Origin: Microbacterium sp. H1-D42
GTDB taxonomy: Bacteria; Actinomycetota; Actinomycetes; Actinomycetales; Microbacteriaceae
DNA: 64,000 nt
Assembly (NCBI RefSeq): GCF_022637555.1
Contig: NZ_CP093342.1
Coordinates: 2,418,001 to 2,482,000, forward strand
Direction: 5' to 3'
A model generated the notes under the pieces. The model was not told where the DNA came from. It worked only from the letters and a program-made list of their open reading frames with translations, and did no database searches. The position numbers and the translations under genes were made by a program. Position 1 is the first letter of the stretch; each line of letters starts with the position of its first letter. Shown here in pieces: positions 44,206 through 52,858 of this stretch.

Positions 44206-45213
44206 ATGATCACCACGCCGCCTGCCCTCAGCATCCGATCCCTCGACGCCACCTCGCCGGCCGAGATCGAGACGTTCTGGCGGGTGCGGAACGCGGCTCA
44301 TCACGCGGACCGCCCTCATGCTGTGCTGGAAGGACTCGGAGCGCTCCGCGAGCTCATCGATCGGCCGACGCCGTACCACGAGCGGATCTGGCTCATCGCG
44401 CTGCTCGACGGTGAGATCGTCGGGATCGTCGAACTGGAGCTGCCACTCGCTGACAATGTGCACTCGGCCGCGATCGATGTAGCCGTCGCCGTCGATGCGC
44501 GTCGTTCCGGCGTCGCCAGTGCTCTGCACGCTGCTGCCGTCGCTCGCGCTCACGCCGCTGGGCGCTCGGTGCTGGTCGGTGAAGTGTCGGCGCCGAACCT
44601 CGCCGGCAGCGCGGCGATGGCGTTCGCCGCGGCCATGGGCTACCAGCGCGTGCACCTCGAGCACCATCTCGTGCTGGACCTGCCGGCGCCGTCCGATGCG
44701 CTTGCGGCGCTGGGTGAGGTGGATGCTGAGTACGAGATCATCTCGTGGGCCGATGCCTGTCCGCCCGAGTGGCGTCCGGCGTATCTCGCGATGCGCAACC
44801 AGATGAATGCCGACGTCCCGCGCGGCGACGCCGACGTGGAGCCTGTTCTGCTCACCGACCAGAGACTCGCCTCAAGTGAGCAGCTGCTTGCGGCCTCGTA
44901 TCGGATCCTTGTCGCGGCCGCCCGGCATCGCGCGACGGGGGCGTTCGCCGGCTACTCCGTCGTCTTCCTGCCGCACGAAGACGTGGAACTGGCCTGGCAG
45001 GATGCCACGCTCGTCATGCCTGAGCACCGCGGCCATCGGATCGGGCTCGCGCTGAAGCGCGCCAATCTCGAGCGCATCGCTGCGCAGCATCCATCCCGCC
45101 GCGTGGCGCACACCTGGACCGACCCCGACAACACCGCCATGTACCGGACCAACAAGCGGGTCGGATTCCAGCGCGCGGAAGTCACGTGCGAGATGGAACA
45201 GAAGATCAGCTGA
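44206..45213 (+). CDS. Double-domain GNAT acetyltransferase
   Basis: A 335-residue protein with two GNAT domains. The first (about 10-155) has VAVDARRSGVASALHAAAV as its acetyl-CoA loop; the second (about 165-335) has LVMPEHRGHRIGLALKRANL, the more intact loop. This arrangement resembles mycothiol synthase-like and other tandem GNATs, but substrate motifs of MshD are not seen. TTCAAT and six bases precede the ATG. Confidence 0.88.
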   Translation: MITTPPALSIRSLDATSPAEIETFWRVRNAAHHADRPHAVLEGLGALRELIDRPTPYHERIWLIALLDGEIVGIVELELPLADNVHSAAIDVAVAVDARRSGVASALHAAAVARAHAAGRSVLVGEVSAPNLAGSAAMAFAAAMGYQRVHLEHHLVLDLPAPSDALAALGEVDAEYEIISWADACPPEWRPAYLAMRNQMNADVPRGDADVEPVLLTDQRLASSEQLLAASYRILVAAARHRATGAFAGYSVVFLPHEDVELAWQDATLVMPEHRGHRIGLALKRANLERIAAQHPSRRVAHTWTDPDNTAMYRTNKRVGFQRAEVTCEMEQKIS

Positions 45214-45218
45214 ATCGG

Positions 45219-45620
45219 TCAGCCGGCGAGGTCACCCACAGCGGGCGTCATGATCTCGACCCGATTCCCGAATCCGTCGCGCGCGTGGAAACGGACATAA
45301 CCCTCGAACGTGTCGCGCTCCGCCCAGGAGACGTCGAATCCGCCGCGTTCGATCCGGGCTGCGACCTGCTCCAACTCCGCGAGCGAGTCGCACACGAGGC
45401 CCGGATGCGCCTTCTTGGCCGGGACGAACGGGTCATCCACACCGAGGTGGATCTCGGCGGTGACCGTGTCGCCGTCATAGGCACGGAACCAGCATCCGCC
45501 ACGACCGGCGAGGGAAGGCGGCTTCTGCACTTCCGTCAGGCCGAGGGCGTCGGCGTAGAAGCGCCGCGCTTCTGCTTCTCCACCGCGCGGAATGGACACC
45601 TGAACATGGTGCAGTTTCAT
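45219..45620 (-). CDS. VOC-family glyoxalase-like protein
   Basis: A 133-residue protein starting MKLHHVQVSIPRGGEAEARR, with the paired beta-alpha-beta modules of the VOC fold and a C-terminal ARDGFGNRVEIMTP. His and Glu at the expected metal positions (HHVQ, AEIHLG, VEIM) are present. The ATG overlaps the carbamoyltransferase-like stop by 4 bp, and TAGGAG is six bases upstream, so the two form one unit. Confidence 0.9.
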   Translation of the reverse strand: MKLHHVQVSIPRGGEAEARRFYADALGLTEVQKPPSLAGRGGCWFRAYDGDTVTAEIHLGVDDPFVPAKKAHPGLVCDSLAELEQVAARIERGGFDVSWAERDTFEGYVRFHARDGFGNRVEIMTPAVGDLAG

Positions 45621-46450
45621 CGGGGACTCCTACTCGTCAATGCGCGCGCCATCACAGCCTGCTGCACGGGCTTGAGGCCGCACTTGAACTCATAGCCCAC
45701 GAAGGCTTCGTGCTCGACAGCATCCGCACTCACTTCGCGTCCTCTCACGAACGGCGGGCACGGCGCCAGCCGCACCCCGCTCGGCGCGCGGTCGAGCAGT
45801 TCGGCTGTCACTCGGTACGGCGCCAGGAGCTCGGCGTGTGCACCGGGGCCGTCGGTGATCACGACGTCGGCCGATGCGATCGCGCGGCGCAGGTCGCCTT
45901 CCCATCGGATGCCCGGAACACGAAGGTCCATCGGGCAGCTCTGCGTGAGGTCCAGACCGAAGGCCTGCGCGGCCTCCCACCAGGCGCGGCCGATGTTGCC
46001 GTCGGCGCCGACGAACAGATAGCGCAGCTGACGGGCATCCGCGACGCGCGAGAGCGCGTACAGGTCGGAGAGCACCTCGCAGGGATGGTTGGCGTCGGTC
46101 ATGGCGTTGACGACAGGCAGTGCGTCGGGGGATGCCAGCCGCTGCAGCACCCCGATGTCGGGATGCCGCACGACGGCGATGTCAGCCCACTGAGCGAGGT
46201 ATCCGGCGACGTCGACGAGATCTTCACTTTTGTCGAGAGTCTCGGGCGGGAACGTGATCGGCTGCAGCCCCATCTCGGCTGCACCCCGCTCGAATGAGAA
46301 GCGCGTGCGCAGGCTGGACGGTGGGAAGAACATCGCCACGGCGCCTGCGAAGCACGGGCCCCGTCCTTCGGCGTATTCGTCGGCCAGGGCGAAGAGGGAA
46401 TCGAGGTCGTCTGTGGTCCACTCGGTCAGCGAAAGCAGGTGGGTCGTCAT
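45617..46450 (-). CDS. Divergent aspartate/ornithine carbamoyltransferase-fold protein
   Basis: A 277-residue relative of the ATC/OTC enzymes, shorter than the usual 300-330. The carbamoyl-phosphate loop reads SSLRTRFSFERGA (canonical SxRTRxSFE kept). The second motif is HPCEVLSDLY, where Gln of HPxQ is Glu. The OTC DxxxSMG loop and the HCLP motif are not found; the latter is APCPPFVRG. The true substrate is therefore open. Upstream partner in a two-gene unit with the VOC protein; no arginine or pyrimidine genes are near. Confidence 0.85.
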   Translation of the reverse strand: MTTHLLSLTEWTTDDLDSLFALADEYAEGRGPCFAGAVAMFFPPSSLRTRFSFERGAAEMGLQPITFPPETLDKSEDLVDVAGYLAQWADIAVVRHPDIGVLQRLASPDALPVVNAMTDANHPCEVLSDLYALSRVADARQLRYLFVGADGNIGRAWWEAAQAFGLDLTQSCPMDLRVPGIRWEGDLRRAIASADVVITDGPGAHAELLAPYRVTAELLDRAPSGVRLAPCPPFVRGREVSADAVEHEAFVGYEFKCGLKPVQQAVMARALTSRSPR

Positions 46451-46569
46451 CTTCTCGCTTCCTGTCGCGTACGCGATTCGAATCTACGCCGATTTCGCAG
46501 AGGGCTTTCTTGCGCCGACCCGCGGGGCTAACTTGAACACGTCACCGACGTCGTCTGCGAGGAGCGATC

Positions 46570-46911
46570 ATGGCGCAATACATCATCTACTTCAACCAGC
46601 AATGGGTGGGCGACCACTCTTCTGAGTGGTTTGCGTCGCGCGGGCCGCTCGCGAATGCGGTGGTGGACGAGATCAAGGGTGCCGGCGCCTACGTGTTCGC
46701 CGCGGGCGTTGATGAGGACATCGACGGCGCCTTCAGCGCAGATGCCACCAGCGGCGAGGTCGTGGTCCGCACCGGACGCGTCGCTCCTGGTGAGGCGTAC
46801 CTCGGCGGCCTGACGATCATCGACGTCCCCGACGAGGACACGGCGAAGATGTGGGCGGGCAGGATCGCCGAAGCGTGCGGCTGGCCGCAGGAGGTCCGCC
46901 CGGTCTTCTGA
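46570..46911 (+). CDS. YCII/DGPF-like small protein
   Basis: A 113-residue protein. MAQYIIYFNQQWVGDHSSEW and GAYVFAAGVDEDIDG, then PDEDTAKMWAGRIAEACGWP, suggest the YCII/DGPF ferredoxin-like fold found as accessory proteins near ECF sigma genes and in degradation enzymes. No sigma gene is adjacent here. GAGGAG precedes the ATG by five bases. Confidence 0.83.
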   Translation: MAQYIIYFNQQWVGDHSSEWFASRGPLANAVVDEIKGAGAYVFAAGVDEDIDGAFSADATSGEVVVRTGRVAPGEAYLGGLTIIDVPDEDTAKMWAGRIAEACGWPQEVRPVF

Positions 46912-46955
46912 GCATTGGGCCTTGCGAGCGGCGGCGACCTGTAAGACTGGGCGGC

Positions 46956-47450
46956 ATGACGCTGACAACCGAAGAGTGGGAAGCCGCCGTCCGCGAACTC
47001 TGGGGGCGCTTCGACGCCCTGGAACGGGAAGACGGCGTGGCAGCGATGCGTGGCCTCGCCGCGCAGTCTCCCGCCGGTGATGGTCGGGGCGCGTTCGAGC
47101 TCGCAGGCATGTACGACTCGATGGGCTTCGAGGCTGAAGCCGGCGCCGAGTATGAGCGTGCGCTCGCACTCGGACTCGATGACGCCCGGCATGCGCGGCT
47201 CGCCGTCCAATACGGATCGACGCTGCGCAACCTCGGCCGCCTCGATGAGGCGATCGCCGTCCTGCGAGCCGCGCCGACGCATGAATCGACCGGATCAGCA
47301 CCTCGCATCGTGCTCGCACTTGCGCTGCACAGCGCCGGTCGCAAGGACGAAGCTCTGCGAGAGGCGATCGAGGCGCAGATCGATGCGCTCCCCCGCTATC
47401 AGCGCTCGATGCGGAACTACGCCGCGTCACTCACCGACGGCTCCGACTGA
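46956..47450 (+). CDS. Tetratricopeptide-repeat protein
   Basis: A 164-residue helical protein with TPR-like repeats (GAFELAGMYDSMGFEAEAGA and RLAVQYGSTLRNLGRLDEAI). It resembles the actinobacterial TPR_5 family of unknown role. A -10-like AAGACT lies seven bases before the ATG. Its 3' end overlaps the convergent DUF2809-like gene by 34 bp. Confidence 0.88.
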   Translation: MTLTTEEWEAAVRELWGRFDALEREDGVAAMRGLAAQSPAGDGRGAFELAGMYDSMGFEAEAGAEYERALALGLDDARHARLAVQYGSTLRNLGRLDEAIAVLRAAPTHESTGSAPRIVLALALHSAGRKDEALREAIEAQIDALPRYQRSMRNYAASLTDGSD

Positions 47451-47884
47451 GTCGCCTCGCCACGGGGACGCGCACGCCGCAGCATTCCGAGGATTCCCGC
47501 AGCGAGCGCGATACCCACCGCGTACCAGAGCAGATCCCCTGGCGAGAAAGCCGTTCCGAAAACAAGCCGCAACGGAGGAAACGCTGCTCCCCACTGAGCA
47601 GGTAGCGGGGACAACTGCAGCAGTTCCACGCCGAAGCACCACACGAGCGCTGCGGCCCCCGTCACCCACCACGACGCCCGCGGGGCGACGAACGCGACGA
47701 GCAGCACGATCAGGACGGCATAGAGAACGTCGCCCAGCGCGTCGCTGATGATGCCGGCCGGGGCGAGCAGATGCACGGCGAGCCCTGCGGCGACGGTCCC
47801 GATCGCGGCCAGCGCGAGGACGGATCGACGAACCCGACGCGTCTCGCGTCGGTCTGGTTCGCTGAGCGATTGAGCGGATGCCAC
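47417..47884 (-). CDS. DUF2809-like membrane protein
   Basis: A 155-residue protein with four hydrophobic helices. VWCFGVELLQLSPLPAQWGA and FSPGDLLWYAVGIALAAGIL are the VanZ/DUF2809 hallmarks. Function unknown. The start is taken as GTG at 47884 with GAGGCT six bases upstream; a longer frame exists. It overlaps the TPR gene tail to tail. Confidence 0.82.
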   Translation of the reverse strand: MASAQSLSEPDRRETRRVRRSVLALAAIGTVAAGLAVHLLAPAGIISDALGDVLYAVLIVLLVAFVAPRASWWVTGAAALVWCFGVELLQLSPLPAQWGAAFPPLRLVFGTAFSPGDLLWYAVGIALAAGILGMLRRARPRGEATQSEPSVSDAA

Positions 47885-47915
47885 GGGTCCAGCCTCGCAC
47901 GTCGGGCTGGGCACA

Positions 47916-48329
47916 TCACCGCGTTCGCGCGGTCACCGTGCCGGAGCCGACCGCGCACAGATACTCGCCCTCGGCGTTCTGCACGTGGATCTCGACCTGA
48001 GTCGCGGCCGTGCGCGACGTGCTGCCCTGGGTGCGGGCGCGGGCGATCAGCCGCTCCCCCTGCGCGGGGCGCAGGTAGGTGAGCGCGACCCCCGAAGTGA
48101 GCACATCAGGGCCGAGGGTCAGGCCACCGGCGAAAGTGATCGCATTGTCGGCCAGGTAGCACAGCACGCCGCCGTGGACGTAGCCGTGCTGCTGCAGCAG
48201 CTGCGCGTTCACGTCGAGCTCGAGCGTGATCCCGCTCTCATCGAATCGTGTCAGGACCGTGCCGAGCATCATGCTGAAAGGCTGTGCCTGCAGCACACCG
48301 CGCGCTTCCTCGAGGGTCAGCGTCGTCAT
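47916..48329 (-). CDS. PaaI-family hotdog-fold thioesterase
   Basis: A 137-residue acyl-CoA thioesterase of the PaaI type. The catalytic region is QLLQQHGYVHGGVLCYLADN (HGGxxxxxxD). It hydrolyses phenylacetyl-CoA-type or other aryl/acyl-CoA esters, substrate unknown. The ATG at 48329 has GAGGAG seven bases upstream; the frame opens seven codons earlier. Confidence 0.92.
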   Translation of the reverse strand: MTTLTLEEARGVLQAQPFSMMLGTVLTRFDESGITLELDVNAQLLQQHGYVHGGVLCYLADNAITFAGGLTLGPDVLTSGVALTYLRPAQGERLIARARTQGSTSRTAATQVEIHVQNAEGEYLCAVGSGTVTARTR

Positions 48330-48430
48330 CGAGTGTCTCCTCACTGGCATCCCGAATCGGCGGGCGAGGCGACTCTACTCGACGTACCTCGCTGATCAGC
48401 GTGCACAGTTGACTCTTCTGCACCGACGTC

Positions 48431-48901
48431 TCAGAGCGGGCCGAGCACCCTGCTCGGCTCGATGTCGAGGGAAAGGCTCTGCAGTACGACGAGCAATTGG
48501 CGCTCCTCGTACCGGAAATGGCTCTCCATGATCGCGGCGATGCCTTCAAGATGGCGGGCCAGCGTCTCGCGGGGCTCGGATGACGACGCTGCCGCCTGCA
48601 GTTGGCCGATCAGGTGCGCGATCATCGAATGATCCTGCTCGAGCTTTCGCAGCACGTCGCGCAACTCCGGATGCGCCTCGCCGATCGCCGGGAACAGCTG
48701 ACGGTCCTCACCCTCGTGGTGCTCGGTCAGTGCGACACAGAAGCCGTGACAGAATAGCAGCAGTTCGCGGCTCGCAGCCTGCGCGGGTGCACCGGACGCC
48801 AAGGCTTCCTGCGTCACCGCCAGGGCATTGCGCAGTCGCGCGTGGACGCTGCGCAGTTCATCGGCCCAGGCGACGAGCCTGGACTTCTCACCCTCAGTCA
48901 C
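48431..48901 (-). CDS. Hemerythrin HHE-domain protein
   Basis: A 156-residue four-helix-bundle protein with a di-iron site. Expected iron ligands are in LLFCHGFCVALTEHHEGED, EQDHSMIAHLIG and MESHFRYEERQL. It may bind oxygen or nitric oxide or act in iron and redox sensing. The start is GTG. No partner gene is adjacent. Confidence 0.92.
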   Translation of the reverse strand: MTEGEKSRLVAWADELRSVHARLRNALAVTQEALASGAPAQAASRELLLFCHGFCVALTEHHEGEDRQLFPAIGEAHPELRDVLRKLEQDHSMIAHLIGQLQAAASSSEPRETLARHLEGIAAIMESHFRYEERQLLVVLQSLSLDIEPSRVLGPL

Positions 48902-49098
48902 GTGAGGGTGAAGGTGTCGACGGGTTCATTCGTCCTCATCCTTCGGATTCCACGCCTCCATGCCTGGCACGGTCTGCCACCGGCACGCGATGCTGGCACC
49001 AAGCTAACACGCCTGGTCCTCCGGAGCCGATCTCCGAGAGCCGTTCGGGTGCCGCCGCGTGGCTCGACCGGAAAGCGCCCGGCTAATACGCTCGACGT

Positions 49099-49905
49099 AT
49101 GGAACTGAGCGACGCAGAGGTTGCGATTGCCGCGACCCTGGCAGGGTCTGACGTCGTCGCGCGGGGATACGGGACCAGCCCCCGCCGGTTCGCCAAGTCT
49201 GCGACAGACTTCGCCACCCAGACCGACATCGATGCCGAGTCCGCGATCCTGAGAATTCTCGGCGAGCACCGGCCGGATGACGCGCGCATCGGAGAAGAAC
49301 TGGGTACGTCCGGCGGCGAGCACGCCGAGCGGCGGTGGTACATCGACCCGCTCTGCGGAACTCAGAATTTCGCGGCAGGCACGCCGCTCGTCGCCGTGAA
49401 CGTCGCGTTGCTGTCCGATGGTGTTCCTCTTGCGGCTGCGGCGGCAGATCCGATCGCTCAGGAACTCTTCTGGACCGACGGCGTGCGCGCCTATCGCCGT
49501 CACAACGGTGACGACCAGCAGCTCGCGCCGACGGCGCATTCAGGCCTCGTCGAGGTGAACTGCGACGGACCGCTGGATCAGGCATTCGTCGGTGGACAGC
49601 TTGTGGGTGACCCGAGACTGCGCGAGCGCTACGGACCTCGGGTGATCTCGTCGACGCTCGGCGTCGTCTGGGTAGCAGCAGGGCGGCGGGCCGCTTACAT
49701 CTCGGATGGAGATTTCAGGGACAATATCCACTTCGCTGCGGGCATCGCGCTGTGCGAGGTAGCCGGCTGCATCGTCAGCGACCTGAGCGGAAACGCGCTG
49801 CACACCGGTCGCGGTCTGCTCATCTCAGCTGACAGCGCGACCCATGACCGGATGGTCGCGCTCGTCGATCCCCATCTTCGGTCGGTGCTGTCGACGAGTC
49901 ACTGA
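49099..49905 (+). CDS. Inositol-monophosphatase-like protein with altered metal ligands
   Basis: A 268-residue member of the IMPase/FBPase superfamily. The Glu site is IGEELG. The core reads WYIDPLCGTQNFAAG, where the second metal Asp of DPxDGT is Cys. The second acid motif WDxAAG reads IHFAAG, so its Asp is His. The protein may still bind metal differently or may have lost phosphatase activity. TACGCT and six bases precede the ATG. Confidence 0.87.
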   Translation: MELSDAEVAIAATLAGSDVVARGYGTSPRRFAKSATDFATQTDIDAESAILRILGEHRPDDARIGEELGTSGGEHAERRWYIDPLCGTQNFAAGTPLVAVNVALLSDGVPLAAAAADPIAQELFWTDGVRAYRRHNGDDQQLAPTAHSGLVEVNCDGPLDQAFVGGQLVGDPRLRERYGPRVISSTLGVVWVAAGRRAAYISDGDFRDNIHFAAGIALCEVAGCIVSDLSGNALHTGRGLLISADSATHDRMVALVDPHLRSVLSTSH

Positions 49906-50474
49906 GATTCGGTCGAGGGCGACTTGGGGAATCGTGCGCGCAACGCGTCGCGTGCTTGCTGAGCACCACGGCGAACCTCGACCAGCGGATCCTTGAGCAG
50001 CGTCCGGATGGAGTCGAGGTCGTCCATTGTGCCCACCGCGCCAAGCGCCCGTGCCGCGGCGATCCGCACGCGCGGCGTGTCATCGGTGATCAACGCAGTC
50101 AACTCGGCGACCGCGGGCAGATCACGCGCGGCGATGACGCGCGCTGCCATCTCGCGCACACGCCAGGCCGGGTTGCCCAGCGCGCGGATGACGGCGGGAG
50201 CAGCCGATTCATCCCATGCGTACAACAGAGTGCGAGTGCCCCACAGCTCTGGCCAGTACAGCGGCGGGGCTCCGTCGAGGATGCCCTGCGCGTGCTCACC
50301 TCCGACAAGGATCAGGAACGAGTCCCCCTCGTTGTTGCCGGCCATCAGCGAGAGCGCGCGAGTGACGACTTCAGATTCGCCATCGAGCTCGACAGCGCTC
50401 TCGATGCGCTGCGCGAGCGGGATGCTGTCGGGCAGAGAGCCGTCGGAGGATGTGGCGTGAGGATTTTGAGGCAC
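49899..50474 (-). CDS. HEAT-repeat protein
   Basis: A 191-residue helical-repeat protein. The C-terminal half has two to three HEAT units (VIRALGNPAWRVREMAARVI, then ALITDDTPRVRIAAARALGA and TLLKDPLVEVRRGAQQARDAL). The N-terminal half is unique. Likely a scaffold. TACCGT and six bases precede the GTG. Its stop overlaps the phosphatase-like gene end by 7 bp. Confidence 0.87.
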   Translation of the reverse strand: MPQNPHATSSDGSLPDSIPLAQRIESAVELDGESEVVTRALSLMAGNNEGDSFLILVGGEHAQGILDGAPPLYWPELWGTRTLLYAWDESAAPAVIRALGNPAWRVREMAARVIAARDLPAVAELTALITDDTPRVRIAAARALGAVGTMDDLDSIRTLLKDPLVEVRRGAQQARDALRARFPKSPSTESQ

Positions 50475-50514
50475 GCTTCAACGGTAGTCCCTGATGAGAT
50501 CCACCAGTGTTGAC

Positions 50515-51129
50515 CTACGCCGCGGGATCCACTCGCCAGCGCATGAGGACGTTCCCGGACTCCTCCCACACGTGCGTGCCAAGGAGCTTGAGCGCGACTG
50601 GGGGCCTGCGGTCGAACAGCGGCACTCCCCCGCCCGCTATGAGCGGGAAGGTCACCAACTGCAACTCATCGACCAGTCCCGCGTGCATGAGGTCGTTCCA
50701 GAGCACTCGCCCGAGCAGGATCAGGATGCCGCGCCCTTCGCCTTGCTTCAGCATCCGCACTTCATCCCGCGCATCGGCGATCCGCACGATCCTGGTGTGT
50801 GGCCACGCGGCGACGTCCGCGTCGCTGATCGTGTCGGAGACGACGATCTTTTCGACCGCCATGATCAACTCGGCGAACTCGCGTCGGATCGCCGTCGCAT
50901 CCGGATCCTCGAGCACGCTGGCCCAATAGGTCATGTTCCCGAGGAATGACCGTCGTCCCGACAGCAACAGCGTCCCTGCGTCGCGCAGGAGGGCCGTGGT
51001 GTGAAAGTCGAACGAGTCTGCGCCGTGATAGTCGGGATGCCAGTGCTCGAAGAACGAGGCGATGTCGTGGTCATCGTCCTCGTACATCCCGTCGACGGTG
51101 GCGAAGTTGCAGACCGTGAGCGCGCGCAT
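50515..51129 (-). CDS. Dihydrofolate-reductase-fold (RibD C-terminal) protein
   Basis: A 204-residue NADPH-binding protein. It starts with VCNFATVDGMYEDDD and has LLSGRRSFLGNMTYWASV, ILILLGRVLWNDLMHAGLVD and FPLIAGGGVPLF, all typical of RibD_C-type stand-alone reductases. It is not FolA. The substrate is unknown. TAGCAT and six bases precede the ATG. Confidence 0.9.
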   Translation of the reverse strand: MRALTVCNFATVDGMYEDDDHDIASFFEHWHPDYHGADSFDFHTTALLRDAGTLLLSGRRSFLGNMTYWASVLEDPDATAIRREFAELIMAVEKIVVSDTISDADVAAWPHTRIVRIADARDEVRMLKQGEGRGILILLGRVLWNDLMHAGLVDELQLVTFPLIAGGGVPLFDRRPPVALKLLGTHVWEESGNVLMRWRVDPAA

Positions 51130-51279
51130 GCCGCGATGCTAGCGTACCGACAACAACGCCTAGCTGTTGAAGCGGAACCCCACGGCATTGCGTCGTCGAT
51201 AGGCATCACGCCGCGACCGCAAAGGTCCCGCAGGCTGTGCAGACGCTGCCCGCGCGGGCCGGATCTTATGCTGTCAAGG

Positions 51280-51714
51280 ATGGAACTACGCTCGGCAAAG
51301 ACCACCGACATCGAATGGCTCGTAGAACTCCGCGCCCAGGTGCTGCACACTGACCTGGAACGGCTCGGAAGGTATGACGCCGTCCGAGTCCGTCAGCGGA
51401 TGCGGGACGGATTCCGTCCCGAAAGCACACGGATCATCGTCTTCAAGGGCGAGGATGTCGGGTCCATCTCAGTGCGGGAGGAGCCGGATACTCGCTGGAT
51501 TGAGCACTTCTATATCGCGCCGGTAGTGCAGAACAGAGGCATCGGGTCGAAGGTGCTGACCCTCATCCTCGCCGAGCACGATCCGCTTACCCATCGGCTG
51601 AATGTCCTCCAAGGCAGCCCCGCTCGCCGCCTCTACGAGCGCCACGGCTTCACCGTCGACTCCGAGGATGATGTGGACGTTTGGATGACGCGCCGAGGTC
51701 ACGCCTCAGCGTGA
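51280..51714 (+). CDS. GNAT acetyltransferase
   Basis: A 144-residue single-domain N-acetyltransferase. IEHFYIAPVVQNRGIGSKVL is the acetyl-CoA loop and RLYERHGFTVDSEDD the C-terminal motif. Base composition appears slightly less GC-rich than neighbours by eye. It is placed immediately beside the 3' end of ychF and flanked upstream by a short copy resembling the last ychF codons, so it may be a recent insertion. TATGCT and seven bases precede the ATG. Confidence 0.9.
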   Translation: MELRSAKTTDIEWLVELRAQVLHTDLERLGRYDAVRVRQRMRDGFRPESTRIIVFKGEDVGSISVREEPDTRWIEHFYIAPVVQNRGIGSKVLTLILAEHDPLTHRLNVLQGSPARRLYERHGFTVDSEDDVDVWMTRRGHASA

Positions 51715-51727
51715 GCCGGACCGACGA

Positions 51728-52801
51728 TCAGTTGTTGAAGCGGAATTCCACCACGTCGCCGTCCTGCATGACGTAGTCCTTGCCCTCGAGGCGGGCCTTG
51801 CCCTTGGCGCGCGCCTCGGCGACGGACCCAGTGGCGACGAGGTCATCGAAAGAGATGACCTCGGCCTTGATGAAGCCCTTCTCGAAGTCGGTGTGGATGA
51901 CTCCGGCCGCCTGCGGTGCCTTCGCACCCTGCGGGATCGTCCAGGCGCGCGACTCCTTGGGGCCCGCGGTCAAATACGTCTGCAGCCCGAGCGTCGCGAA
52001 TCCGATGCGCGCCAGCTGGTCGAGGCCCGACTCGGTCTGACCGGTGGCCTCCAGCAGCTCCTGAGCGTCCTCGGGGTCGAGGTCGATCAGCTCCGACTCG
52101 ATCTTCGCGTCGAGGAAGACCGCCTTGGCCGGGGCGACCAGTGCCTCGAGCTCGGCCTTGCGCGCAGCATCCGTCAGCACCGACTCATCCACGTTGAAGA
52201 CGTAGATGTACGGCTTCGCCGTCAGCAGCCCGAGTTCGCGGATCGGTGCGAGGTCGATGTTCGAGTGCGAGAGCAGCTCACCACGTTCCAGGGCATCCTT
52301 CGCCGCCGTCGCTGCCTCGAGAACCGAGCCGTCGATGGTCTTGCGCTTGGTCTCCTTCTCGTACCGAGGAAGGGCCTTCTCGAGCGTCTGCAGGTCAGCC
52401 AGCATCAACTCGGCGTTGATGGTCTCCAAGTCGTTCTTGGGATTCACCGCACCTTCGACGTGCACCACGTCGTCGTCGACGAATCCGCGGACGACCTGAG
52501 CGATGGCATCCGCCTCACGGATGTTCGCGAGGAACTGGTTACCAAGCCCCTCACCCTCGCTCGCGCCGCGCACGATGCCGGCGATGTCGACGAACGACAC
52601 CGTCGCGGGCAGCAGGCGCTCGCTGCCGAAGATCCCGGCCAGCACGGCGAGCCGCGGATCAGGCAGGCTGACGACGCCGATGTTCGGCTCGATCGTCGCG
52701 AACGGATAGTTCGCCGCGAGCACGTCGTTCTTGGTCAGCGCGTTGAAAAGGGTGGACTTGCCGACATTGGGCAGGCCGACGATACCGATAGTGAGAGCCA
52801 C
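51728..52801 (-). CDS. ychF: Redox-regulated ATPase YchF (Obg family)
   Basis: A universally conserved P-loop ATPase (357 residues) of the Obg family, linked to ribosomes and oxidative stress. G1 is GIVGLPNVGKSTLFNALT; the central coiled coil is about 130-200; the C-terminal TGS domain includes KGFIKAEVISFDDLV. It ends VVEFRFNN. Start taken at GTG 52801 to give VALTIGIVG, the family N-terminus; TAGACT lies eight bases before. Confidence 0.97.
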   Translation of the reverse strand: MALTIGIVGLPNVGKSTLFNALTKNDVLAANYPFATIEPNIGVVSLPDPRLAVLAGIFGSERLLPATVSFVDIAGIVRGASEGEGLGNQFLANIREADAIAQVVRGFVDDDVVHVEGAVNPKNDLETINAELMLADLQTLEKALPRYEKETKRKTIDGSVLEAATAAKDALERGELLSHSNIDLAPIRELGLLTAKPYIYVFNVDESVLTDAARKAELEALVAPAKAVFLDAKIESELIDLDPEDAQELLEATGQTESGLDQLARIGFATLGLQTYLTAGPKESRAWTIPQGAKAPQAAGVIHTDFEKGFIKAEVISFDDLVATGSVAEARAKGKARLEGKDYVMQDGDVVEFRFNN

Positions 52802-52858
52802 GGGCACTCAGTCTACCGGGGCATTGCCGCACCGCCGCCGCGGAGGGATACTGAGGCC

